A stretch of 64,000 nt of DNA from an uncultured Blautia sp. (GTDB lineage Bacteria; Bacillota; Clostridia; Lachnospirales; Lachnospiraceae). How positions within the stretch are numbered: the first letter of the stretch is position 1; every line of letters starts with the position of its first letter. Both the position numbers and the translations under genes were made by a program. Shown here piece after piece: positions 42,968 through 51,483 of this stretch. Location: contig NZ_CANTKB010000012.1 of NCBI RefSeq assembly GCF_947654165.1, positions 1 to 64,000 on the forward strand, in the 5' to 3' direction. Below the pieces are notes generated by a model. It searched no databases. It worked only from the letters and a program-made list of their open reading frames with translations, and had not been told where the DNA came from.

Positions 42968-44584
42968 ATGAAATTAACAAAAAATGGAATCAAAGAGCAG
43001 GAAGCATGGGAACAAGCAGGAATCAGACTTCCGGGATATGATGTGGGAGACGTGTCAGAAAAGGCAAAAGAAGCACCGGCCTGGGTGCATTTCGGAATCG
43101 GAAATATCTTCCGTATTTTTATCGGCGGTATCGCAGACGGGTTATTAGAAACAGGGGATTTAGACAGGGGAATCACCTGTGTAGAAACCTTTGATTATGA
43201 TGTGGTAGATAAAATTTATACACCTTTTGATAATCTGGGGCTGAGCGTGCTTCTTCACGGTGACGGAACAAGAGAATATAAGGTGCTTGCTCCTTTTGCA
43301 GAAGCAGTGAAAGCCATGTCATCCGATGCGGCACAGTGGAACAGACTGAAAGAAATCTTTGCCAGCCCGTCTTTACAGATGGTTTCTTTTACCATTACAG
43401 AAAAAGGGTATGCATTGCAGAAAGCAGATGGCACCTGGTTCCCATTTGTGGAAGCAGATATCAAAAATGGCCCGGCACAGTCCATAGGTGCCATGGCTGT
43501 TGTGACCGCTATGCTTTATGAGAGGTATCAGGCAGGGAAATTCCCACTGGCTCTGGTATCTATGGATAACTGCTCACAGAACGGTGCAAAGCTGAGAGAA
43601 TCCGTGATGACCATGGCAGAAGAGTGGAAAAAAGCAGGATTTGTGGATCAGGGCTTTGTGGACTATGTAAGTGATGAAAACGTAGTGGCATTTCCATGGA
43701 CCATGATTGACAAGATTACACCAAGACCAAGTGAGCAGATTGCAAAGGATCTGGAAGATTTGGGGGTAGAACATATGCAGCCTGTGATCACAGGAAAAAG
43801 AACCTATATCGCACCATTTGTAAATGCTGAAAAACCCCAGTATCTTGTAATCGAAGACAGCTTCCCGAATGGACGTCCGGCATTGGAAAAAGGATTTGGC
43901 GTCTACATGGCTGACCGTGAGACCGTGAATCTGTCAGAGCGGATGAAGGTAACGGTTTGCTTAAATCCGGTACACTCTGCAACAGGGCCACTTGGAGTTG
44001 CTCTGGGGTATGATCTGTTCGCACATATGCTTAACACAGATGAAGATATGATGAAAATGGCACGCATGGTTGCTTATGATGAAGGGCTTCCGGTTGTACC
44101 AAATCCGGGCATTCTTTCCCCTCAGGAATTTGTGGATGAGCTTTTCAATGATCGGTTCCCAAATGAATACCTGGGAGATACCAACCTCCGCCTGGCCGTG
44201 GATGTTTCACAGATGGTTGGAATCCGCTTTGGGGAAACCATCAAAGCCTATGTGAAAAAATACGGGGATGCATCCAGGCTGACCGCCATCCCTCTGGGAA
44301 TTGCAGGATGGCTCCGGTATATGCTTGCAGTAGACGATGCAGGAAATAAATACGAACTCGCCCCGGATCCTATGAATGAAGAGATTACAGAGCAGTTGAA
44401 AGATATCGTGGTAGGTAAACCAGAAACCTTCCAGGATCAGTTGAAGCCAATCCTCTCCAATGAGCGTATTTTCTTTGTAGATATCTACACAACAGGATTG
44501 GGAGAGAAGATCGAAAACATGTTCAGGGAAATGCTGGAAGGTCCTGGAGCAATCAAGGCAACGGTACATAAATATGTAGGATAA
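42968..44584 (+). CDS. Mannitol dehydrogenase-family oxidoreductase (fructuronate reductase-like)
   Basis: About 538 aa, long-chain polyol dehydrogenase family (UxuB, MtlK and relatives). WVHFGIGNIFRIFIGGIADG carries the N-terminal NAD-binding glycine pattern (GxGxxxR); SMDNCSQNGAKLRESVMTMA and FPWTMIDKITPRP contain the catalytic Lys/Asn region. Members reduce fructuronate to mannonate or oxidise mannitol/arabinitol. AAAGGAG lies 7 bp before the ATG at 42968 and only 1 bp before the upstream ATG (42962). No hexuronate genes are adjacent, so the substrate is undecided. Divergent from the ROK regulator. Confidence 0.87.
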   Translation: MKLTKNGIKEQEAWEQAGIRLPGYDVGDVSEKAKEAPAWVHFGIGNIFRIFIGGIADGLLETGDLDRGITCVETFDYDVVDKIYTPFDNLGLSVLLHGDGTREYKVLAPFAEAVKAMSSDAAQWNRLKEIFASPSLQMVSFTITEKGYALQKADGTWFPFVEADIKNGPAQSIGAMAVVTAMLYERYQAGKFPLALVSMDNCSQNGAKLRESVMTMAEEWKKAGFVDQGFVDYVSDENVVAFPWTMIDKITPRPSEQIAKDLEDLGVEHMQPVITGKRTYIAPFVNAEKPQYLVIEDSFPNGRPALEKGFGVYMADRETVNLSERMKVTVCLNPVHSATGPLGVALGYDLFAHMLNTDEDMMKMARMVAYDEGLPVVPNPGILSPQEFVDELFNDRFPNEYLGDTNLRLAVDVSQMVGIRFGETIKAYVKKYGDASRLTAIPLGIAGWLRYMLAVDDAGNKYELAPDPMNEEITEQLKDIVVGKPETFQDQLKPILSNERIFFVDIYTTGLGEKIENMFREMLEGPGAIKATVHKYVG

Positions 44585-44892
44585 AACTTTGATATGCTTT
44601 TTGTGTTTAAAAATATACAAAATTATTTACAGATTTCATATATTAGCAGTGATTCTTAACAAAATGATAGAAGAAACTCAAATTAGTGTTGTTAAAATAT
44701 TGTCAATATGTTATAGTTACGAGGTAAATCAGAAAAGTCACAAGATACAGGATTATAAGTGATTCATGGGTAAACAGTATGATATCACGAATTTTGAATG
44801 TAATTGTGACAAATCTGATTATATTTTTAAAATATGATTGTTAAAAAAAAGACAATTCATGCTGAATTTGGAAGAAAAGAAAGGAGTACCTT
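44585..44892 (+). other. AT-rich leader of the malate/Hdr/fumarate operon
   Basis: 308 bp without a gene. It contains a promoter with an overlapping Rex-like palindrome (44689-44717) and then roughly 170 nt of AT-rich untranslated leader in which I see no recognised riboswitch. Confidence 0.5.
44689..44717 (+). promoter_or_regulatory. Promoter with overlapping Rex-like operator
   Basis: TTGTTA (44689-44694), 17 bp spacer, TATAGT (44712-44717). TTGTTAAAATATTGTCAA (44689-44706) is close to the clostridial Rex box TTGTTAAnnnnTTAACAA: the left half is perfect, the right matches five of seven. Rex senses NADH/NAD+ and represses fermentation genes, fitting the operon downstream. Confidence 0.5.
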
Positions 44893-45843
44893 ATGAGCAG
44901 TAAAATTACGATTATCGGTGCGGGAAGTGTTGGGGCGACCATCGCATATACCTTGTCCAATGAAGAGATTGCTTCTGAGATCGTTTTGATTGATATCAAC
45001 GAAGAAAAAGTAGAGGGAGAGGTTCTGGATATTGCCCAGGGAACCTGTTTCCGTGATCCGATCTCCATTGTTGCCGGGACTTACGAGGATGCCAAGGATT
45101 CTGATATTGTCATTATCACATCAGGGATTGCTCGTAAACCTGGACAGACTCGTATCGAACTTGCACAGACCAATGTCAATATCTTAAAATCCATTACTCC
45201 TCAGATTGTAAAGGCAGCTCCGGATGCACTGTATATCATTGTAAGTAATCCGGTAGATGTTATGACTTATGTGTTTACTAAGATTTCAGGACTTCCGGAA
45301 AATCAGATCATTGGTTCCGGTACGATTCTTGATTCTGCCCGTCTTCGCTGCGGACTCTCCGAACATTTTAAAGTTGCTCAGAAAAATATTCATGCGTATG
45401 TATTTGGTGAGCATGGAGACAGCTCCTTTATTCCGTGGACAGGTGCTTATATTTCCGGTGTCAGTGTGGATGAATATTATCAGTTAGCGAAATCACTGGG
45501 AAAAGATGTGGAAGAGCTTGATAAAGATAAAATGCTGGAATACGTTCAGAAATCCGGCGGAAAAATCATTGCAAAAAAAGGTGCGACCTTCTATGCCGTG
45601 TCCAGGGCAGTATGCAAACTCTGTAACATCCTTCTGTCTGCCTCCGATTCCATTACAACAGTATCTTCCATGATGCATGGGGAATACGGAATCGAAGATG
45701 TGTGCTTCAGTACACTTACTTTGGTAGGTCCAAACGGGGTGCAGGGAAAAGTACCTATGCGGATGAATCAGGCAGAGATCGAACTTCTGAAAAAGAGTGC
45801 AGATGCATTGAAAGCAGTCATCGCACAGATTGATTTGAATTAG
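44893..45843 (+). CDS. mdh: LDH-like malate dehydrogenase
   Basis: 316 aa NAD-dependent 2-hydroxyacid dehydrogenase of the LDH/MDH superfamily. ITIIGAGSVGATIAYTLSNE is the NAD-binding loop, IVSNPVDVMTYV and VFGEHGDSSF (catalytic His) are conserved. The specificity loop reads GIARKPGQTR: Arg81 occupies the place of Gln102 in lactate dehydrogenases (GAPQKPGETR), a position known to switch between pyruvate and oxaloacetate. I therefore call it malate dehydrogenase, which fits the fumarase and fumarate-reductase genes downstream; lactate dehydrogenase is the alternative. First gene of the operon; hdrB follows after 16 bp. Confidence 0.8.
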   Translation: MSSKITIIGAGSVGATIAYTLSNEEIASEIVLIDINEEKVEGEVLDIAQGTCFRDPISIVAGTYEDAKDSDIVIITSGIARKPGQTRIELAQTNVNILKSITPQIVKAAPDALYIIVSNPVDVMTYVFTKISGLPENQIIGSGTILDSARLRCGLSEHFKVAQKNIHAYVFGEHGDSSFIPWTGAYISGVSVDEYYQLAKSLGKDVEELDKDKMLEYVQKSGGKIIAKKGATFYAVSRAVCKLCNILLSASDSITTVSSMMHGEYGIEDVCFSTLTLVGPNGVQGKVPMRMNQAEIELLKKSADALKAVIAQIDLN

Positions 45844-45859
45844 AAAGGATAACGAAAAA

Positions 45860-46657
45860 ATGAAATACAGTTATTATCCGGGCTGTACCCTCAGGACAAA
45901 AGCCAAAGAACTGGACAAGTATGCAAGGGAGAGTGCCAAGGTACTGGGGTTTGAACTGGAAGAAGTAGAAGACTGGCAGTGCTGCGGAGGGGTATATCCT
46001 CTGGGAACGGATGAGATTGCCACAAAGCTTTCCTCCATCCGTACCTTGAATGCAGCAAAAGAAAAAAAACAGGATTTGGTGACCATCTGTTCTGCCTGTC
46101 ATCATGTGATCAAACGTGTCAATGATGATATGAAGAACGTAGAGGATATCCGCACAAAGGCCAATAATTATATGAAACTGGAAGAACCTTATGCAGGGGA
46201 AACCACAGTCCTTCATTACTTAGAGGTGTTAAGAGGCCGGGTTGGTTTTGACAAGGTAAAAGAAAAGGTGGTTCATCCTCTTACCGGTAAGAAAATCGGT
46301 GCTTATTACGGATGTCTGCTGTTAAGACCTGGAAAAATTATGGCTTTTGATGATCCGGAAAATCCGGTGATCATGGAAGATTTTATTCGTGCACTGGGTG
46401 CGGAACCTGTGATCTATCCCTACCGGAATGAATGCTGCGGCGGTTATATTTCTCTGAAAGAAAAAGAGATGGCACAGAACATGTGTGAAAAAATCATGGA
46501 CAGTGCATCCGGTTTTGGTGCAGATATGCTGATCACAGCCTGTCCGTTGTGTAAATATAATTTGTGTAAAAATGGAACAGACAGCGTTCCGGTCTATTAT
46601 TTTACAGAGCTTCTGGCAGAAGCCCTTGGTGTGAAAGAGAAAAAGGAGGAGGACTGA
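45860..46657 (+). CDS. hdrB: Heterodisulfide reductase subunit B-like protein
   Basis: 265 aa with two complete CCG domains. The first has C9, C41-C42 (WQCCGG) and C77/C80 (CSACH); the second has YYGC, ECCGGYISL and ACPLCKYNL. In methanogen HdrB these ten cysteines bind two non-cubane [4Fe-4S] clusters that cleave the CoM-CoB disulfide. Bacteria lack these coenzymes, so the disulfide or acceptor here is unknown; no DsrC gene is in the window. It is followed by hdrC after 2 bp. Confidence 0.92.
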   Translation: MKYSYYPGCTLRTKAKELDKYARESAKVLGFELEEVEDWQCCGGVYPLGTDEIATKLSSIRTLNAAKEKKQDLVTICSACHHVIKRVNDDMKNVEDIRTKANNYMKLEEPYAGETTVLHYLEVLRGRVGFDKVKEKVVHPLTGKKIGAYYGCLLLRPGKIMAFDDPENPVIMEDFIRALGAEPVIYPYRNECCGGYISLKEKEMAQNMCEKIMDSASGFGADMLITACPLCKYNLCKNGTDSVPVYYFTELLAEALGVKEKKEED

Positions 46658-46659
46658 AC

Positions 46660-47058
46660 ATGGAGCGATATATGAGCGGAAAAGATGCGGCAGAACGCAT
46701 CAAAGAAATTTCCGGAACCAATCCTTTAAAATGCATGAAATGCGGAAAATGTTCTGCAACCTGTCCTTCTTTTGCTGAAATGGATATCAAACCCCATCAG
46801 TTTGTATCTTATGTTGTCAACGAAGATATAGAAGCACTTGTAAATTCCAAATCTCTCTGGAAATGCCTCTCTTGTTTTGCCTGTGTGGAGCGGTGTCCAA
46901 GAGATGTAAAACCAGGAAAAATCATTGATGCTGCCAGACAGCTTGTGGTTCGTAAAAAAGGCGGGGATTATCTTTCACCGGATGAAATCCCGGAACTTCT
47001 TGATCCGGAGCTTCCTCAGCAGTTATTGGTAAGTGCATTCAGAAGATACAGGAGGTAA
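46660..47058 (+). CDS. hdrC: Heterodisulfide reductase subunit C-like ferredoxin
   Basis: 132 aa. Two [4Fe-4S] motifs, CMKCGKCSATCPS and CLSCFACVERCPR, separated by about 45 residues, as in HdrC. It relays electrons between HdrA and HdrB. GGAGGACTGAAC precedes the ATG at 46660; hdrA begins 5 bp after its stop. Confidence 0.93.
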   Translation: MERYMSGKDAAERIKEISGTNPLKCMKCGKCSATCPSFAEMDIKPHQFVSYVVNEDIEALVNSKSLWKCLSCFACVERCPRDVKPGKIIDAARQLVVRKKGGDYLSPDEIPELLDPELPQQLLVSAFRRYRR

Positions 47059-47063
47059 GGAAG

Positions 47064-49052
47064 GTGCAGAGAATCGGTGTGTTTGTCTGCCACTGCGGAA
47101 GTAATATTGCCGCTACGGTAGATGTGAAAAAAGTAGTAGAAATGGCTGCAAAAGAGCCTGGAGTTGTCCATGCAGAAGATTACCAGTATATGTGTTCCGA
47201 AGCAGGGCAGGCGAAGATCCAGGAAGCCATCAAAGAAAAAAATCTAACAGGAATCGTAGTCTGTTCCTGTTCTCCCCGTATGCATGAAGCTACCTTTCGA
47301 AAAGCAGCGGAACGTGCGGGGCTGAACCCTTATATGGTGGAGATCGCCAACATCCGTGAGCACTGCTCCTGGATTCATAAGGATATGGAGGAGGCCACAG
47401 AAAAGGCGGTTATCCTTGCAAGAGCAGCCATTGCCAAGGTACATCTGAACAGTCCGCTGAAACCGGGAGAGAGCCGTGTGACCAAGAGGGCACTGATCAT
47501 TGGCGGAGGTATCGCAGGAATCCAGACAGCTCTTGATATTGCAGATGCAGGATACGAAGTAGATATTGTGGAAAAGACCCCAAGTATTGGCGGAAGAATG
47601 TCACAGCTTGATAAGACCTTTCCTACCTTAGACTGTTCTGCCTGTATCCTCACTCCGAAGATGGTGGAAGCAGCCTCCCATGAGAAAATTACGATTTATA
47701 CATACAGTGAAGTGGAAAAAGTCAGCGGTTTTGTGGGCAATTTCTCAGTAGATATTAAGAAAAAAGCAAGAAGTGTGGATATTGATAAATGTACAGGCTG
47801 CGGTCTCTGCCAGGAAAAATGTCCTTCCAAGAAAATTCCAAGTGAATTTAACAGAGGACTCAGCAACAGAACCGCTATCTATACACCATTTGCCCAGGCA
47901 ATCCCCAATGTGCCGGTGATCGACCGTGAGAATTGTATTAAATTCAAGACCGGAAAATGCGGCATCTGTTCAAAGGTATGCCAGGCAGGAGCCATTGATT
48001 ATACCCAGAAAGATGAGATTATCACCAGAAATTACGGAGCCATTGTAGTTGCAACCGGTTTTGATACCATCAAGCTGGATCAGTATGATGAGTATGCATA
48101 CAACCAGAGCAAAGATGTGATTACATCTCTGGAACTGGAGCGTATCATGAATGCGGCAGGTCCCACAAAGGGACATCTGGAGCGTCTTTCTGACGGAAAA
48201 GCACCAAAGGAAATGGTCTTTATCCAATGCGTGGGAAGCCGTTGTGCAGATGACAGAGGAAAGCCCTATTGTTCCAAGATCTGCTGTATGTACACTGCAA
48301 AACATGCCATGCTGATCCGTGATAAATATCCGGATGTGAATGTAACGGTATTTTACATTGATGTGCGTACCCCGGGTAAAAATTTTGATGAATTTTACAG
48401 ACGGGCAGTGGAACAGTACGGAGTTAATTATATCAAAGGCCAGGTGGGCAAGGTGATTCCGCAGCCAAACGGCAAGCTGCTGGTACAGGGCTCTGACCTT
48501 CTGGATAATAAACAGATTCTGAAAGAGGCAGATATGGTGGTTCTGGCAACGGCCATTGAGCCGAATCCGGATGTGCGTAAGATCGCCACCATGCTCACAG
48601 CGAGCATTGATACCAATAACTTCCTCACAGAAGCTCATGCAAAACTTCGTCCCGTAGAGTCACCGACTGCCGGCATTTTCCTCTCAGGCGTATGCCAGGG
48701 ACCAAAGGATATTCCGGAGACCGTGGCACAGGCAGGAGCAGCGGCTGTGAAGGCCATCGGACTTCTGGCAAAGGATAAGCTGATGACCAATCCATGTACA
48801 GCGAAATCAGATGAACTTCTCTGTAACGGTTGTTCAACATGTGCAAATGTCTGTCCGTATGGTGCGATCTCTTATGAGGAAAAAGAAGTAAATGATCACG
48901 GTATCCGTGAGACCAGAAGGATTGCAGTGGTCAATACAGCACTTTGTCAGGGATGCGGTGCATGTACGGTTACCTGTCCGTCCGGTGCAATGGATCTGCA
49001 GGGCTTCTCAAACAGACAGATTTTAGCGGAGGTAGATGCAATATGCCGATAG
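47064..49052 (+). CDS. hdrA: Heterodisulfide reductase subunit A-like bifurcating flavoprotein
   Basis: 662 aa. The N-terminal domain (about 1-135) has the HdrA cysteine pattern VCHCGSNI and CSCSPRMHEATFR. The FAD domain starts with LIIGGGIAGIQTALD near residue 150 and contains the Fe-S insertion DCSACILTPKM. A ferredoxin-like insert at about 235-310 has CTGCGLCQEKCPS and CGICSKVC, and the C-terminus has CNGCSTCANVCPYG and CQGCGACTVTCPSG. This is the flavin that splits electron pairs between a low- and a high-potential path in Hdr complexes. GTG start with GGAGGTAAGG upstream. Overlaps the MvhD-like gene by 10 bp. Confidence 0.93.
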   Translation: MQRIGVFVCHCGSNIAATVDVKKVVEMAAKEPGVVHAEDYQYMCSEAGQAKIQEAIKEKNLTGIVVCSCSPRMHEATFRKAAERAGLNPYMVEIANIREHCSWIHKDMEEATEKAVILARAAIAKVHLNSPLKPGESRVTKRALIIGGGIAGIQTALDIADAGYEVDIVEKTPSIGGRMSQLDKTFPTLDCSACILTPKMVEAASHEKITIYTYSEVEKVSGFVGNFSVDIKKKARSVDIDKCTGCGLCQEKCPSKKIPSEFNRGLSNRTAIYTPFAQAIPNVPVIDRENCIKFKTGKCGICSKVCQAGAIDYTQKDEIITRNYGAIVVATGFDTIKLDQYDEYAYNQSKDVITSLELERIMNAAGPTKGHLERLSDGKAPKEMVFIQCVGSRCADDRGKPYCSKICCMYTAKHAMLIRDKYPDVNVTVFYIDVRTPGKNFDEFYRRAVEQYGVNYIKGQVGKVIPQPNGKLLVQGSDLLDNKQILKEADMVVLATAIEPNPDVRKIATMLTASIDTNNFLTEAHAKLRPVESPTAGIFLSGVCQGPKDIPETVAQAGAAAVKAIGLLAKDKLMTNPCTAKSDELLCNGCSTCANVCPYGAISYEEKEVNDHGIRETRRIAVVNTALCQGCGACTVTCPSGAMDLQGFSNRQILAEVDAICR

Positions 49053-49486
49053 AAAATAAGGAAGAATTCAAACCGAAAATTGTAGCGTTTTGCTGTAACT
49101 GGTGCAGCTATGCAGGAGCGGATCTTGCAGGAAGCAGCCGTCTTTCCTATCCGGCTGATGTAAAGATCATCCGTGTTCCCTGCTCCTGCCGTGTAAATCC
49201 CATGTTTATTTTGAGAGCCTTTGAAAAAGGAGCAGACGGTGTGATTATGTGCGGCTGTCATCCGGGAGATTGTCATTACAGCACAGGAAATTATTATGCG
49301 AGAAGAAGAATGGCACTTCTGTTTTCCATGCTGGACTATATCGGTGTGGAGAATGGCAGAACCAGAGTAGAATGGGTTTCTGCTGCAGAAGGTGTAAAAT
49401 TCTCCCAGACCATGAATGAATTTGTGGAAAAAATTCATTCCCTGGGAAGAAATGTAAGATTGGAGGATTTAAGATGCAGGAATTAG
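49043..49486 (+). CDS. MvhD/FlxD-type [2Fe-2S] electron-transfer protein
   Basis: 147 aa. CCNWCSYAGAD, VPCSCRVNP and CGCHPGDCHY are the full cysteine set of the methyl-viologen hydrogenase delta subunit family, which passes electrons into HdrA. The ATG at 49043 has GGAGG 10 bp upstream and lies inside the end of hdrA; the longer frame to 48944 is only the hdrA overlap. With no hydrogenase nearby but an FlxA-type reductase downstream, it corresponds to FlxD of the Flx-Hdr complex. Confidence 0.92.
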   Translation: MPIENKEEFKPKIVAFCCNWCSYAGADLAGSSRLSYPADVKIIRVPCSCRVNPMFILRAFEKGADGVIMCGCHPGDCHYSTGNYYARRRMALLFSMLDYIGVENGRTRVEWVSAAEGVKFSQTMNEFVEKIHSLGRNVRLEDLRCRN

Positions 49487-50448
49487 TGAACCGTGCAAAA
49501 GAATTGCTGGCTGACAAGACGGTAGCCCGTGTTCTTGGATGGAAAGCAGGAGACTTGCCTTATAATCCGGAACCGGCTTACTTTGAAACAGAAGAGTCTC
49601 TGAAGGATTTCGTGTACAACGGATTCTGCGGGGCGAATCTGAGCAAATACATGATCGAGGCTTCCAAAATGGAAGGAAAAACTCTGGTATGCCTGAAGCC
49701 TTGCGATACATACAGCTTCAATCAATTATTGAAAGAGCATCGCATAGACCGGGAAAAAGCCTATATCATCGGTGTGGGATGCAAAGGAAAACTGGATATC
49801 GAAAAAATCCGTCAGCAGGGGATCAAAGGAATCCAACAGATTGCCGGAGCAGAACTGGAAGATGATGCAAGCATGCTCACGATCCAGACCCTTTACGGAG
49901 AGAAAAGCTGTGCTTATCAGGATGCCATGCTGGAAAGATGTCATGTCTGCAAAGGAAAAGAACATAAGATCTATGACGAACTGATCGGTGAATCAAGAGA
50001 TACAAAAGATGCAGAACGTTTCGCAGAGGTAGAAAAGATAGAAGCCATGAGTCCGGAAGAAAAATTTGCTTTTTTCCAGAAAGAATTAAGCAAATGTATC
50101 CGCTGTAATGCCTGCCGGAATGTGTGCCCTGCCTGCAGTTGTCGGAAATGTGTGTTTGACAGCAACAAATTTGACAGTGCCCAGAAAGCAAATGCGGACT
50201 CTTTTGAAGAAAAAATGTTCCATATCATCCGTGCCTTTCATGTGGCAGGAAGATGTACCGACTGCGGGGAATGCAGCAGAGTCTGTCCCCAGGGGATTCC
50301 GCTTCATCTGTTTAATCGTAAGTTTATCAAAGATATTAACGAATTTTATGGTGAGTATCAGGCAGGGGAAGACTGCGAGTCAAAAGGACCTCTTACAGAT
50401 TTCACCTTTGATGATATTGAGCCTGGTGCAGCAGCAGAAAGGGGATAA
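49474..50448 (+). CDS. Fe-S subunit of the Flx-type reductase (FrhB/FlxC-like)
   Basis: 324 aa. The N-terminal half (LVCLKPCDTYSFNQLLKEHR, IIGVGCKGKLD) resembles F420-hydrogenase beta-like proteins. Residues about 205-275 hold two ferredoxin motifs, CIRCNACRNVCPACSCRKC and CTDCGECSRVCPQG, the first with extra Cys. It starts 13 bp inside the preceding gene and ends 3 bp before the next, so is tightly coupled. Likely wires the NADH-oxidising subunit to FlxD/HdrA. The exact naming as FlxB or FlxC is not certain. Confidence 0.82.
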   Translation: MQELVNRAKELLADKTVARVLGWKAGDLPYNPEPAYFETEESLKDFVYNGFCGANLSKYMIEASKMEGKTLVCLKPCDTYSFNQLLKEHRIDREKAYIIGVGCKGKLDIEKIRQQGIKGIQQIAGAELEDDASMLTIQTLYGEKSCAYQDAMLERCHVCKGKEHKIYDELIGESRDTKDAERFAEVEKIEAMSPEEKFAFFQKELSKCIRCNACRNVCPACSCRKCVFDSNKFDSAQKANADSFEEKMFHIIRAFHVAGRCTDCGECSRVCPQGIPLHLFNRKFIKDINEFYGEYQAGEDCESKGPLTDFTFDDIEPGAAAERG

Positions 50449-50451
50449 TGT

Positions 50452-51483
50452 ATGTTTAAAATAAAAGCAGAAAATCTGCCGGCATTATTCCGTACCATTG
50501 CCGCAGAACAAGAATTATATTTGCCGGTAAAAGCAGGAGGACAGGTGAATTTTGCAGCCTGGAGTGAAGACGCAGAGGTTTCTCTTGAAACTTTAAAAAC
50601 AGTGAAATCACCCAAGGATGCTTTCTTTCCCCAAAGTGAAAATCTTTATACCTGTGTAAAAGAAGGCAAAAAAATCACCATCGAGCCGGAAGCTTTAAAA
50701 GAACAGAATTTTGTTGTATTTGGGATGAAAGCCTGCGATGTACAGGGTGTCAAAGTCCTGGACCGGGTATTTTTAAGTGATCCTGTGGACAGTTTCTATG
50801 CAGCCAGGAGAGAGCATGGAACCATTGTAGCCCTTGCCTGTCATGAGCCGGAGGAAAGCTGTTTTTGTAAGGTATTTGGCATTGACTGTGCAGAGCCGGC
50901 AGCAGATGTGGCTGCCTGGATGATCGATGGAGATTTATATTGGAAGCCATTGACAGAAAAAGGAGAAACACTCACAGAACAAATAAAAGAAGTTCTCACA
51001 GATGCAGAGGAACAGCAGGTAGAAGAAGAAAAGAAAGCGATTCGTGCAATTGTGGAAAAACTTCCGTATTCTGATCTTTCCCTGAAAGGATGGGGAGAAG
51101 AGGATTATATGGAGCGTTTCAATTCTCCTGTGTGGGAAGAACTGTATAAACCATGTCTGGCATGCGGAACCTGTACGTTTGTATGCCCGACCTGTCAGTG
51201 CTATGACATTAAAGACTATGATACCGGACACGGAGTACAGCGTTACCGCTGTTGGGATTCCTGCATGTACTCAGATTTTACCATGATGGCTCACGGAAAT
51301 AACCGTACCAGTCAGATGCAGCGGTTCCGTCAGAGATTTATGCATAAACTGGTGTATTATCCGCTGAATAACGAGGGATTGTTTTCCTGTGTGGGATGCG
51401 GCAGATGTGTGGAAAAATGCCCGTCTTCTTTAAATATCGTAAAAGTGATCAAAGCATTTGAGAAACAGGGAGGGGAAGCATAA
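50452..51483 (+). CDS. Fe-S subunit of the Flx-type reductase (AsrA/sulfhydrogenase-beta-like)
   Basis: 343 aa. The N-terminal part (VVFGMKACDVQGVKVLDRVF, then ACHEPEESCFC) is the pattern of anaerobic sulfite reductase subunit A and sulfhydrogenase beta. The C-terminal third has two [4Fe-4S] sets, CLACGTCTFVCPTCQC and CVGCGRCVEKCPSS, around the conserved YRCWDSCMYSDFTMMAHGNN-like stretch. Here, next to an AsrB/FlxA-like reductase, it is most likely FlxB. The stop overlaps the start of that gene by one base. Confidence 0.85.
   Translation: MFKIKAENLPALFRTIAAEQELYLPVKAGGQVNFAAWSEDAEVSLETLKTVKSPKDAFFPQSENLYTCVKEGKKITIEPEALKEQNFVVFGMKACDVQGVKVLDRVFLSDPVDSFYAARREHGTIVALACHEPEESCFCKVFGIDCAEPAADVAAWMIDGDLYWKPLTEKGETLTEQIKEVLTDAEEQQVEEEKKAIRAIVEKLPYSDLSLKGWGEEDYMERFNSPVWEELYKPCLACGTCTFVCPTCQCYDIKDYDTGHGVQRYRCWDSCMYSDFTMMAHGNNRTSQMQRFRQRFMHKLVYYPLNNEGLFSCVGCGRCVEKCPSSLNIVKVIKAFEKQGGEA

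Noticed and set aside
44893..45843. Straight call as L-lactate dehydrogenase
   Set aside because: Arg instead of Gln at the specificity position and the operon context favour malate dehydrogenase.
47970..48638. 222-codon minus-strand open frame inside hdrA
   Set aside because: Antisense shadow of a strongly conserved flavoprotein; no start signal and no recognisable motif.
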